In this document: piece after piece, positions 57,801 through 64,000 of the stretch
How positions within the stretch are numbered: the first letter of the stretch is position 1
How the letters are laid out: each line of letters starts with the position of its first letter
Assembly: GCA_947464185.1 (NCBI GenBank)
Contig: CANHVY010000004.1
Span: forward strand, 1-64,000
Source of the DNA: Burkholderiales bacterium
Lineage (GTDB): Bacteria; Pseudomonadota; Gammaproteobacteria; Burkholderiales; Burkholderiaceae_C
DNA length: 64,000 nucleotides
Direction of reading: 5' to 3'
Made by a program: the position numbers and the translations under genes
Notes under the pieces: generated by a model
Seen by the model: only the letters and a program-made list of their open reading frames with translations
Told to the model about the DNA's origin: nothing
The model's database searches: none

Positions 57801-58599
57801 CTCCGGTATCCAGCTCAACCAGGCCGGCAGTCTCTTCCGCGGCAGCTTGGACACCTACAACGGTGGGGCTGGCCTCGACACCTTGCTGGGCACGGGCGGC
57901 CACGACGTGCTGTTCCGTTTCGCGCTGCTCGACAACGGTGGCCGCACCGGAGAACTGGTGTCGGGCATCGAAGAGTTCCGCATGGGCGCAGGCGACGACA
58001 TCGTGGACCTGACCTCGACCTTGACCAACCTCGTGGGTACCCAAGAGGCTGTTACGTTGTATGGCGAGGACGGGCGGGATTCGCTGTGGGCCGGCGCCAC
58101 CAATGACACCCTCTACGGGGGCAACGGTGGCGACTGGCTGTCTGGCGGAGCCGGCAACGACACGCTGTATGGCGGCAACAGCGCATCCGACGGCGGCGTC
58201 AACAGTGGTGGCCGCACCTGGAGCGTGACCGGCGTTGCGGGTCAGTTCGACGACATTCTGGACGGCGGTGCCGGCATCGACAGGCTGTTCGGCGGCTCGG
58301 GCAACGACCTGCTGGTGGGCGGACTTGGAAGGGACACCGTGACGGGCGGCGCTGGCGCAGACCGCTTCGCATTCAGCCACAACTGGAGCGGTGGCAGTAA
58401 TGGGGACTTGGTGACGGACTTTAACCATGGCGAAGGTGATCGTCTGGTGGCAATTGGCGGGGCTACGGGGCTCAAAGCCAGGGATGGGTTCGACGGCTTG
58501 GAGATTGTGACCAGCAACCAAAGCATACTCATGACGCTGGGTAGCATGACCGTTGTTAAAATGAACGAACTTGGCGGGCTCGAGACCTTCTTCGCCTGA
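54817..58599 (+). CDS. Large RTX (hemolysin-type calcium-binding repeat) protein
   Basis: A 1260-residue acidic protein made mainly of nonapeptide repeats of the form GGxGxDxLx. They occur in four main blocks (roughly residues 45-155, 218-450, 620-690 and 750-965) and in shorter runs near the C-terminus. Between blocks are non-repeat segments: a helical one near 160-215 ([20 protein letters not shown]), a mixed one near 455-610 and another near 975-1080. There is no N-terminal signal peptide. The C-terminus ([30 protein letters not shown]) is like the uncleaved type I secretion signal. Calcium-triggered folding outside the cell is expected. No recognisable toxin, protease or lipase domain is present, so a surface-layer, adhesin or matrix role is as likely as a toxin. 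No type I secretion genes are in the window. Confidence 0.92.
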   Translation: MAQELTGGSKNTVQAISQLAVAAAASAAQVVVAATTISNGSAGDDVIVGGAGRDIVNGGAGNDIIDGGDGNDVLNGGEGTDWLFGGNGNDVLNGGEGSDILDGGAGNDTLFGGEGIDLLNGGVGNDLLSGGTGNDLLLGGVGDDTLDGGVGDDLMFAGRSLRGDIMTNGVLNASVQADVNALLALMNDGVTEADIAAAEALLVDNSTATERNWSYGGAGNDVAVGGRGADWMYGQSGNDTIFGRAGNDMLDGGDGNDKLRGDEGNDVLVGGTGNDDLDGGADNDVLYGQDGADTLAGGAGNDYLDGGNDNDSLDGGADQDTLVGGAGNDSLSGGTGNDQLHGQNGDDVLNGEAGNDWMAGGAGNDTVNGGDGDDYADAGDGNDVVLAGAGNDNLIGGNGDDNISGEAGNDVLNGGAGNDTLTGGDGNDMLTGGAGYDNVDAGIGNDVVAHIHMSAAEFAASTPLNGEEVKNDAISAFSLSPVSYDIARGGAGSDTLRIYLSSVDFQSDALRSEVLNYANNLRLYTDSNGVLADLGQLALRAGGFERVEFYVDFVGTSIAGGGGVGVNLFSQNTDWVDFDVVRAGTYAAGTQYDALGGHDSVFLASNAAEAAEAGYDLSRAFNAGAGDDRVYGRGLNDVINGGAGADRLFGQGGNDTLNGDDGNDILDGGDGNDVVNGGAGSDTLHISGSGDTFDGGAGWDSVVATDNVDNLTLSAAALVAVEQIDLLGGNDVLDITALSQDMVVRAGNGNDLISAGSGTDRIWAGNDNDTVNAGAGNDSAWGENGNDVLNGQGGNDTLNGDAGNDTLNGGADNDALYGGGNEDVLSGDAGNDLLAGGDGNDALNGGEGDDVLLGQVGNDNLNGGAGADVLEGGDGTDNLSGGAGVDTMNGGAGNDTLNGGDDEDVLFGGAGNDSMDGGANASGLDVLFGEDGNDTLNGGEGADVLSGGVGIDALNGGNGDDVLMFEAERAFGSITVGTTVYDTFALNRDGLFSGDSGIQLNQAGSLFRGSLDTYNGGAGLDTLLGTGGHDVLFRFALLDNGGRTGELVSGIEEFRMGAGDDIVDLTSTLTNLVGTQEAVTLYGEDGRDSLWAGATNDTLYGGNGGDWLSGGAGNDTLYGGNSASDGGVNSGGRTWSVTGVAGQFDDILDGGAGIDRLFGGSGNDLLVGGLGRDTVTGGAGADRFAFSHNWSGGSNGDLVTDFNHGEGDRLVAIGGATGLKARDGFDGLEIVTSNQSILMTLGSMTVVKMNELGGLETFFA

Positions 58600-58630
58600 A
58601 TCTGCCACCGCGGCGTAGCCCGGTGCAACG

Positions 58631-58662
58631 TACGGCCTGCCTCCGCAGGCCGTATGTTTTTT
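58631..58662 (+). terminator. Rho-independent terminator of the RTX gene
   Basis: TACGGCCTGC at 58631-58640 pairs perfectly with GCAGGCCGTA at 58645-58654 around a CTCC loop and is followed by TGTTTTTT. It begins 32 bases after the RTX stop codon. Confidence 0.93.
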
Positions 58663-58882
58663 GGGTTGCAACGCTGCAGCTCACGCGCCCGAGCCGCACC
58701 CGTGCTCTCTGGGCTGGACCCTGCTACCTCGGTGCCAGCCCGCTGATGTATTCGTGAAGCAGGGGCCTTCTTCAGCCATGCCGTTTCCGTTGCTGAACGG
58801 CCCGACCGATGGGGACAAGACCCCTTGAGGGGTTCATCACCCGCGGTTGCTGATCAGCCCCCAAGTGATGAGCGCGGCTGGG

Positions 58883-60121
58883 TCAGCGGCCGAGGCCCTC
58901 GATGCCGGACCAAAGCTCATGCAAGTCCGGGAAGTTCCACTTGGCCGGGTCTTCCCGGCCCTCAATGCGGTCCACCGTATGCGGGTTGGACAAATCGACC
59001 GTCATGGCTGGAATCCGCATGCTGGACTTGGTCGAAAAGAACAGCTTGACCTTGGGCGTTGTCAAGGATTTCCCGGTCTGCTCCGTCACGACGCCGATGC
59101 GGCCGGATTTCATGAGAACCAGCGACCCCACCGGGTAAATGCCGATGCTCTTGACAAAGGCCTGGAATATCGCGAGATCAAAGTGTCCCTTGGACCACTC
59201 TGCCATCTTGCGCAAAGACTCCGCCGGATCCCAACCCTCCTTGTAGGGGCGGTTGGAGGTGATCGCGTCGTACACATCGCACACGGCCCCCATCTTGGCC
59301 AGCAGGCTGATCTCATCGCCTTTCAAGCCCTTGGGGTAGCCCGAGCCATCCACTCTTTCATGGTGGTGCAGGCAGACATCCAGAGACACCGGGTCATGGG
59401 TCTCGCTCCTGAGCAGCATGGCGTGGCCTTGGATCGGGTGGCTCTTCATGACCGCAAACTCAGCTTCAGTCAACTTGCCGGGCTTGTTCAGGATCTGCGG
59501 GGGCATCACGGACTTGCCCAGGTCATGCAGCAAGCCGGCCATTCCGGCCGACTGGGTCTGCGCATCATCCAGACCCAATTGCCGGCCCAGCGCCACCATC
59601 ATGGCGCACACCGCCACTGAATGCATGTAGGTGTAGTCGTCCGCGTTCTTGATCCGGGCCATGCTGATCAGGGCGTAGGGGTTGCGTGATACCGAATCGG
59701 AGATGTCTTCAACCAGCAGCAGAGCCCCGCCTCTGTCGACGGCATTTCCCATGCGTGCTTCCTGGAACATCTGCACCACGGCCTGCTTCGCCTGGGTGCA
59801 GATCCGGGCTGCCCGGGCCATTTCGCGCTCGATGGACACGGGCGCTTCCGCCAGGTTTGCCGGCGAAATGGAATCTAGCGCTTCGTCGATTTCACGATCG
59901 ATCTGTTGTCGCGACACAGCGGCCACGTTGTCCGGTACATCCAGACCTTTGCTGCTGTCGATCCACACTTCCCGAATGCTGCTGGCCCGTATGGTTTGCA
60001 CGTCCTTGGGGTTGGAGAGGACGAAGGATGAGCGGAAGAACGGATGATCCATCCAGGAGCCGCAAAACTCCTTGACATGCATCCCCAGCATCAATTTGTC
60101 CACGCTGATCCGCTTGAGCAC
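58883..60121 (-). CDS. HD-GYP domain c-di-GMP phosphodiesterase
   Basis: A 412-residue protein. A DUF3391 N-terminal domain (ISVDKLMLGMHVKEFCGSWMDHPFF, with family spacing, about 5-60) precedes an HD-GYP domain (about 165-330). The HD part is LLHDLGKSVMPP, with KPGKLTEAE after it. The GYP part is HHERVDGSGYPKGLKGDEI. These residues bind the metals and c-di-GMP, so phosphodiesterase activity is expected. GTG 60121 is chosen because homologs begin just before LKRISVD; an upstream in-frame TTG has no support. It converges with the RTX gene. Control of surface or biofilm behaviour is the usual role. Confidence 0.93.
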   Translation of the reverse strand: MLKRISVDKLMLGMHVKEFCGSWMDHPFFRSSFVLSNPKDVQTIRASSIREVWIDSSKGLDVPDNVAAVSRQQIDREIDEALDSISPANLAEAPVSIEREMARAARICTQAKQAVVQMFQEARMGNAVDRGGALLLVEDISDSVSRNPYALISMARIKNADDYTYMHSVAVCAMMVALGRQLGLDDAQTQSAGMAGLLHDLGKSVMPPQILNKPGKLTEAEFAVMKSHPIQGHAMLLRSETHDPVSLDVCLHHHERVDGSGYPKGLKGDEISLLAKMGAVCDVYDAITSNRPYKEGWDPAESLRKMAEWSKGHFDLAIFQAFVKSIGIYPVGSLVLMKSGRIGVVTEQTGKSLTTPKVKLFFSTKSSMRIPAMTVDLSNPHTVDRIEGREDPAKWNFPDLHELWSGIEGLGR

Positions 60122-60486
60122 CTTGAAAACCCCAACCTTTCTTGATGTGGCTGGATGATAGTGTTGCTTGAGCAAAGCCCGCCGGACCTCAAGGCGGTGG
60201 CCGCGCTTGGCGGATGCCTACCTGGGCAATCGTTCACGCCTGTGATCTGTTCGTCGAAAGCGTGTGCTGGCCCTGCAAGGCGCCACCGCAGGACCTTCCG
60301 GGCAGACACCTGGTTCCAGGCTTGAATGGCAGCCCGTGGGTGACGGGGCGCGGACGGAGTGACGCAGGTGCGCGTTGAGGCCGGGGCCGCCGTGCGAGTG
60401 GTGACGCTGGAAGTCTTGCAGCACGTCCCGCACTGCAAGTCCGCTTGCAGCATTGCCGGGGCCGGACTGCAGCCTGGTTGCGCCTG
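60122..60486. other. Intergenic region upstream of the HD-GYP gene
   Basis: About 365 bases between the HD-GYP start and the end of the NmrA-type gene, both on the minus strand. No gene, long palindrome or clear promoter element is supported. Confidence 0.4.
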
Positions 60487-61323
60487 TCAGGCGGCCCAGA
60501 ACGCGCGGTGGTCGTGTGCGTAGCGTTCGAAGCTGCCCGGTGCGCGCCCCAGGATCTGCGCCACGGCGTCGGTGGTGCGCTCGGAGTAGCCCGCCTTGAA
60601 GTAGCCGAGGATCACGACGAGGAATTGCGAGTAGGGCTTCGGCATCCCCGCGGCCAGCAGACCTTCGAGCATGGCCTCGGGCGTGATGTCGCGGAAGCTG
60701 ATGATGCGGCCCGCCTCGCGCGAGAGCAGGGCCGCCACGGCGTCGTGGTCCAGCGCGGTCGGGCCGGTCAGGTCGAAGTCGCGGTTCGCGAAGGTGTCGC
60801 TTGTCAGCAGCTTCGCGGCCACGGCGGCGATGTCGCGGGCATCGATGAAGCTGCCCTTGGCCGTGCCGACTGGCAGCGCCACCGTGGCCTGCTGCACGAT
60901 GCCTTGCAGCCAGTAGGTGTTGAAGTTCTGCATGAACCAGTTGGGGCGGATGATGTTGTAGGCCAGGCCCGAGGCTTCCAGCCGCATCTCCGCCTTGCGC
61001 AGCGGGGCGCCCTCGTCTGCGTTGGCACCCATCGCCGACATCAGCACCACTTTCTTCAGGCCGCGCGCGTGCGCCTCGTCAATCACGGGGCCCAGCAGTT
61101 CGTCCTGGTTGACGTGCCCCGGCGGGGCCAGCAGGAAGGCACGGTCCGCGCCCTCGAAGGCGGCGCGCAGACCTGCGCCCGTGACGAGGTCGGCCTGCAC
61201 TTGGTTCGCCGTCCGGGGCGGACGGCTGGTGACTTCGACCACCCGCTCGCCCTGGGCGGCGAGCCCGCGAGAGAGTTCGGAGCCGACGGTGCCGCTGGCA
61301 CCAAACACGAGGACATGGGACAT
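60487..61323 (-). CDS. NmrA-like NAD(P)-binding protein
   Basis: A 278-residue atypical short-chain dehydrogenase fold. The dinucleotide motif is LVFGASGTVGSEL near residue 4. VVLMSAMGANADEG near 91 lacks the Tyr-x3-Lys catalytic pair. YNIIRPNWFMQNF near 122 is typical of NmrA/QOR2-like proteins. These are quinone reductases or redox sensors. It is divergent from an AraC regulator across a 98-base gap with a large palindrome, so it is the likely target of that regulator. Confidence 0.9.
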   Translation of the reverse strand: MSHVLVFGASGTVGSELSRGLAAQGERVVEVTSRPPRTANQVQADLVTGAGLRAAFEGADRAFLLAPPGHVNQDELLGPVIDEAHARGLKKVVLMSAMGANADEGAPLRKAEMRLEASGLAYNIIRPNWFMQNFNTYWLQGIVQQATVALPVGTAKGSFIDARDIAAVAAKLLTSDTFANRDFDLTGPTALDHDAVAALLSREAGRIISFRDITPEAMLEGLLAAGMPKPYSQFLVVILGYFKAGYSERTTDAVAQILGRAPGSFERYAHDHRAFWAA

Positions 61324-61330
61324 GGAGAAT

Positions 61331-61372
61331 TCCTGAGAAGAAGTGATGACGCGTCCATCATGCTTCTCAGGA
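61331..61372. promoter_or_regulatory. Long inverted repeat in the NmrA / AraC divergent promoter
   Basis: TCCTGAGAAG at 61331-61340 pairs perfectly with CTTCTCAGGA at 61363-61372. Nested inside, TGATG (61344-61348) pairs with CATCA (61356-61360). The element lies 7 bases upstream of the NmrA start, so binding of the AraC protein there could block or activate the NmrA gene. Confidence 0.65.
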
Positions 61373-61387
61373 GTCGTACTTGCAATT

Positions 61388-61393
61388 TATAAT
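61388..61393 (+). promoter_or_regulatory. Consensus -10 box for the AraC gene
   Basis: TATAAT, a perfect -10 hexamer in a locally AT-rich patch of an otherwise GC-rich window, lies 28 bases before the AraC-type ATG. No good -35 hexamer is seen 17 bases upstream. Confidence 0.55.
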
Positions 61394-61421
61394 AGTACAA
61401 ATTACATGTTCGAAAGTTCAT

Positions 61422-62360
61422 ATGGATTTGCTTACGGATGTTCTGCATGAGGCCGGCCTGCGCCGCCGCGTGTTGTCCCTGCGCGAACTGCCCGACGGCG
61501 TGGCCATGCGGTTCCCATGCGACAAGAGCATCGGCCTGCACCTGGTGGTGAAGGGCACGGTGCACGTGCACGCCCCCACGTTGGACGCCCCGCTGGCCCT
61601 GCACCGCGGCGACATCGCCTTGATGGCGCGAGGCTGCGTGCACACGCTGTCGGCCTCGCCCACGCTGGCCGGTCTTCCCATGCTGCTCGTCGGCGATGCG
61701 GCGGTGCCCACGGCCGCTGACGGCGGCGCCAACGCCGTCATCAGCGGTGCCTTCCAGTTGTGGAACACCCCGGTGCACCCGTTCTTTGCCGAACTGCCCG
61801 ACTGGTTTGTGCTCACCGCTGCCCAGCGGCCGCAGCTCGGCGCACTTGCGCTGACCTCCGGTCTCATCGAGGAGGAACTGCGCCGCGACGAGCCCGGTTC
61901 GGCCAGTATCGTGAACGCGCTGCTGGATGTGGTGTTCACCTACGCGCTGCGTCAGATCGCCGCCGAACAAGGTGAATCGCACCCCGGCTGGAGTCATGCC
62001 GTGCGCGACGCTCAGGTGCGCCAGGCCCTGAAGCTGATGCACGAAGACTGCGCCCACGCGTGGACGCTGGAAGCCCTGGCACGCAGGGCAGGCCTGTCGC
62101 GCACCGCGCTGGCCGAGCGCTTCCGCGACACCATGGGCGACACGCCGCTCAACCATCTGCGCACCTTGCGCATGCAGCGCGCCATGAAGCTGCTGGTCGA
62201 AGGCAGCCAACCGCTGGAGGCGGTGGCCACGGCGGTGGGCTACCAGGCTGCCTTCAGCTTCTCCAAGGTGTTCAAGCGCGTGGTGGGCGTGTCACCCAAG
62301 GCCTTTCGCCAGCGCGATGCGGCAGAACGGTCGAACCCGTGGCGCTTCGGGCAGGCCTGA
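61422..62360 (+). CDS. AraC-family transcriptional regulator (cupin_6 N-terminus)
   Basis: A 312-residue regulator. The N-terminal half is an AraC_binding/cupin_6 domain (LPDGVAMRFPCDKSIGLHLVVKG near residue 22, LHRGDIALMARGCVHTL near 62). The C-terminal half holds two helix-turn-helix motifs (LEALARRAGLSRTALAERF near 222, AVATAVGYQAAFSFSKVFKRVVG near 270). ATG 61422 is used; an earlier in-frame start overlaps the -10 box. This type, divergent from an NmrA or SDR gene, often responds to reactive aldehydes or quinones; here that is inference. Confidence 0.92.
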   Translation: MDLLTDVLHEAGLRRRVLSLRELPDGVAMRFPCDKSIGLHLVVKGTVHVHAPTLDAPLALHRGDIALMARGCVHTLSASPTLAGLPMLLVGDAAVPTAADGGANAVISGAFQLWNTPVHPFFAELPDWFVLTAAQRPQLGALALTSGLIEEELRRDEPGSASIVNALLDVVFTYALRQIAAEQGESHPGWSHAVRDAQVRQALKLMHEDCAHAWTLEALARRAGLSRTALAERFRDTMGDTPLNHLRTLRMQRAMKLLVEGSQPLEAVATAVGYQAAFSFSKVFKRVVGVSPKAFRQRDAAERSNPWRFGQA

Positions 62361-62765
62361 GCCGCCGGCCCGGTCGGTGTGCGGTGGTCTGCGGCAGGAC
62401 CTCAAGCGCCTGTTGTCCAGGCCTTGCCGCTGTTCGCTCGTCATGTTCTCGCGGTGGTCCCGGTAGAGCATGCTGCTGGCAACCCGCCAAGCCCCGCATC
62501 ACCTACGATGCAAGCGCCCCGGGGCTGTGAATGGGAGTGCCACGAAACCTGGGGGCTGCGCAGCGACAGGAACGCCTGCCAGCAGCGGTCCATCACGTTC
62601 TGTGACGCATTTCATTCCTTCACTCTTCTTGCGTTCTGACGGGATGCGCCTGCACAGCGTCAGACTCAGCTCTCCTGCGCCATCAGCCCGCATGGACAAC
62701 AGTGGCACACAATTTGGAAGCCCCCCGACGGGGATACCGGGCCCCGGTACTTTGGGGTTCCCACC
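62361..62765. other. Intergenic region with no supported gene
   Basis: About 400 bases between the AraC gene and the phosphatidyltransferase gene. A G/C-rich near-palindrome around 62735-62752 could form a hairpin but has no T tract. Nothing else is recognised. Confidence 0.4.
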
Positions 62766-63392
62766 ATGATGGACCGCTGGGTCATAGCACGGTTGCGCCC
62801 GGGCCTGGAGGCCGGGGCCCGCGGCTTGGTGCGGATGGGCATCGGCGCGGATGCGCTTACCTGGGCGGGGTTTGTCATCGGGCTGGCGGCTGCCGCCTGC
62901 ATCGCCCAGCAAGCGTTCGTGGTGGGCCTGGTGCTGCTGCTCGTCAGCCGCCTGCTGGACGGCCTGGACGGCGCGGTGGCGCGGCTGACGCAGCCCACCG
63001 ATCGGGGCGCCTTCCTCGACATCACGCTCGACTTTCTGTTCTACGCCAGCATTCCCCTCGCGTTTGCCTGGGCCGACCCCGGACGCAATGCCCTGGCCGC
63101 GGCCACGCTGCTGGCGGCCTTCGTGGGCACGGGCTCCACCTTCCTCGCGTTTGCCGTGCTGGCCGAGCGCCGCGGGCTGCGCAGCACGGCCTACCCTGCC
63201 AAGGGCCTGTACTACCTGGGCGGGTTGACCGAGGCCACCGAGACCTTGCTGGTCTTCGCCGCCATGTGTTGGTGGCCGCAGGCCTTCCCGCTGCTGGCGC
63301 TGGCGTTTGCCGGCCTGTGCGGCCTGACCGTGCTGACCCGCCTGTGGTTCGGCTGGCGCGGCTTGCCCGGTGGCGACGCCCGGATGCCTTGA
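62766..63392 (+). CDS. CDP-alcohol phosphatidyltransferase family protein
   Basis: A 208-residue membrane protein with about six hydrophobic segments. The family signature D-G-x2-A-R-x8-G-x3-D-x3-D is complete as DGAVARL, then GAFLDITLD (residues about 67-90). These Asp residues bind the metals and the CDP moiety. Such enzymes join CDP-diacylglycerol or related donors with an alcohol in phospholipid synthesis. The acceptor cannot be predicted. The following VTT-domain gene, 45 bases downstream, suggests a shared membrane-lipid role. Confidence 0.92.
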   Translation: MMDRWVIARLRPGLEAGARGLVRMGIGADALTWAGFVIGLAAAACIAQQAFVVGLVLLLVSRLLDGLDGAVARLTQPTDRGAFLDITLDFLFYASIPLAFAWADPGRNALAAATLLAAFVGTGSTFLAFAVLAERRGLRSTAYPAKGLYYLGGLTEATETLLVFAAMCWWPQAFPLLALAFAGLCGLTVLTRLWFGWRGLPGGDARMP

Positions 63393-63437
63393 CGTCCCGC
63401 GCTGCGCGGCGGGTTCAGCGCCCGCCGTCGTGGCACC

Positions 63438-64000
63438 ATGCCGTTACCGATGACCGACCCGAGCCCCTCACGCGCCATCCCCCGCACTGTCTCGCGGCTT
63501 CTGCTCGCGCTGGTGCTGGCTGCTTTGGTGGCGGGCTTCGTCGCGTTCGACCTCGGCCGCTTTCTGTCGCTGGAGCAGCTTCGCGCGGCGCAGGCCGATC
63601 TGGCCGGGCTGTACGCGCAGCGGCCCGGCAGGGTCATCGCCGCCTTCTTCGCCGTCTACGTGGCGGTGACGGCGCTGTCGCTGCCCGGGGCCGTGCCGCT
63701 GACGCTGGCCGGCGGTGCCCTCTTCGGCCTGGGGCTGGGTACGGTGGTGGTGTCGTTCGCTTCGACCCTGGGGGCCACGCTGGCGATGCTGGTCTCGCGC
63801 CACCTGCTGCGCGAGGCGGTGCAGGCGCGCTTCGGCGCCCGTCTGGCCGAGGTGGACCGCGGCATCGCGCGGGACGGGGCCTTCTACCTCTTCACCCTGC
63901 GCCTGGTGCCGGTGCTGCCGTTCTTCGCCATCAACCTGCTGATGGGCCTGACTGCCATGCGGGTGTGGACCTATGCCTGGGTGAGCCAATTGGGCATGCT
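63438..64000 (+). CDS. TVP38/TMEM64 (VTT domain) membrane protein, 3' end beyond the window
   Basis: At least 187 residues from ATG 63438 (an ATG four codons later is equally possible). A basic N-terminus and a first helix (LLLALVLAALVAGFVAF) are followed by the VTT/SNARE-associated domain: SLPGAVPLTLAGGALFGLGLG near residue 80, the conserved glycine-rich FASTLGATLAMLVSR near 105 and LRLVPVLPFFAINLLMGLT near 155. The family is related to DedA and lipid scramblases. In beta- and gammaproteobacteria it is often fused to or followed by a pyridine-nucleotide-disulfide oxidoreductase; that part would lie outside the window. Confidence 0.9.
   Translation, partial: MPLPMTDPSPSRAIPRTVSRLLLALVLAALVAGFVAFDLGRFLSLEQLRAAQADLAGLYAQRPGRVIAAFFAVYVAVTALSLPGAVPLTLAGGALFGLGLGTVVVSFASTLGATLAMLVSRHLLREAVQARFGARLAEVDRGIARDGAFYLFTLRLVPVLPFFAINLLMGLTAMRVWTYAWVSQLGM

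Overview
The window looks like a chromosomal segment of a high-GC betaproteobacterium in the Burkholderiales, close to the Comamonadaceae / Leptothrix-Rubrivivax-Ideonella kind of genome. Supporting signs are thrB divergent from polA, the xseB-ispA-dxs-folE2 run, tripartite (Bug) and TRAP solute-binding proteins next to LysR regulators, and strong GC bias at third codon positions. This placement rests on family resemblance; there is no rRNA or tRNA in the window to anchor it.

Layout. 0-12.9 kb is mostly housekeeping: homoserine kinase (running off the left edge), DNA polymerase I, a Tat-type dienelactone hydrolase, a ZIP metal transporter, a universal stress protein, a DMT permease, a Rieske oxygenase, then xseB-ispA-dxs (isoprenoid precursors) and folE2. 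12.9-17.7 kb holds an EgtB/SenA-like protein with a degenerate iron site, an orphan FAD subunit of the molybdenum hydroxylase type and a GspE-type ATPase. 17.8-25.2 kb is a transport and catabolic island: a TRAP transporter (dctPQM) divergent from an Asp/Glu-racemase-type enzyme and a fused hydantoinase/5-oxoprolinase. 25.6-31.7 kb is a LysR-controlled operon (DoxX, cysteine hydrolase, amidohydrolase, DoxX, MFS). 32.4-36.5 kb carries a Doc-type toxin-antitoxin pair, an MgtC/DUF4010 membrane protein and a flavoprotein. 36.7-40.9 kb is a LysR-controlled HMG-CoA-lyase / CoA-transferase / Bug operon. 41-45.6 kb is accessory DNA with relics, small membrane proteins and a LuxR regulator. 45.6-54.2 kb has a TetR/hydrolase pair, a tightly overlapped four-gene cassette ending in a GlxA-type regulator, a 2TM-LytS-LytT signalling operon and another hydrolase operon. 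54.8-58.6 kb is a 1260-residue RTX protein behind a sigma-54-like promoter and ahead of a strong terminator. 58.9-64 kb holds an HD-GYP protein, a divergent NmrA/AraC pair, a CDP-alcohol phosphatidyltransferase and a VTT-domain membrane protein cut by the right edge.

The most unusual structure is a dispersed repeat family. The 3' end of the oxoprolinase gene (about 24.6-25.2 kb) recurs in decayed form at 31.9, 41.9 and 45.4 kb. Both the source gene and the 41.9-kb copy are directly abutted by remnants of an IS91-family rolling-circle transposase, from different parts of the same protein family. The simplest reading is that an IS91-like element once sat just downstream of the oxoprolinase gene, carried its 3' end to new sites by one-ended transposition, and then decayed, leaving the accessory block between 25 and 45 kb.
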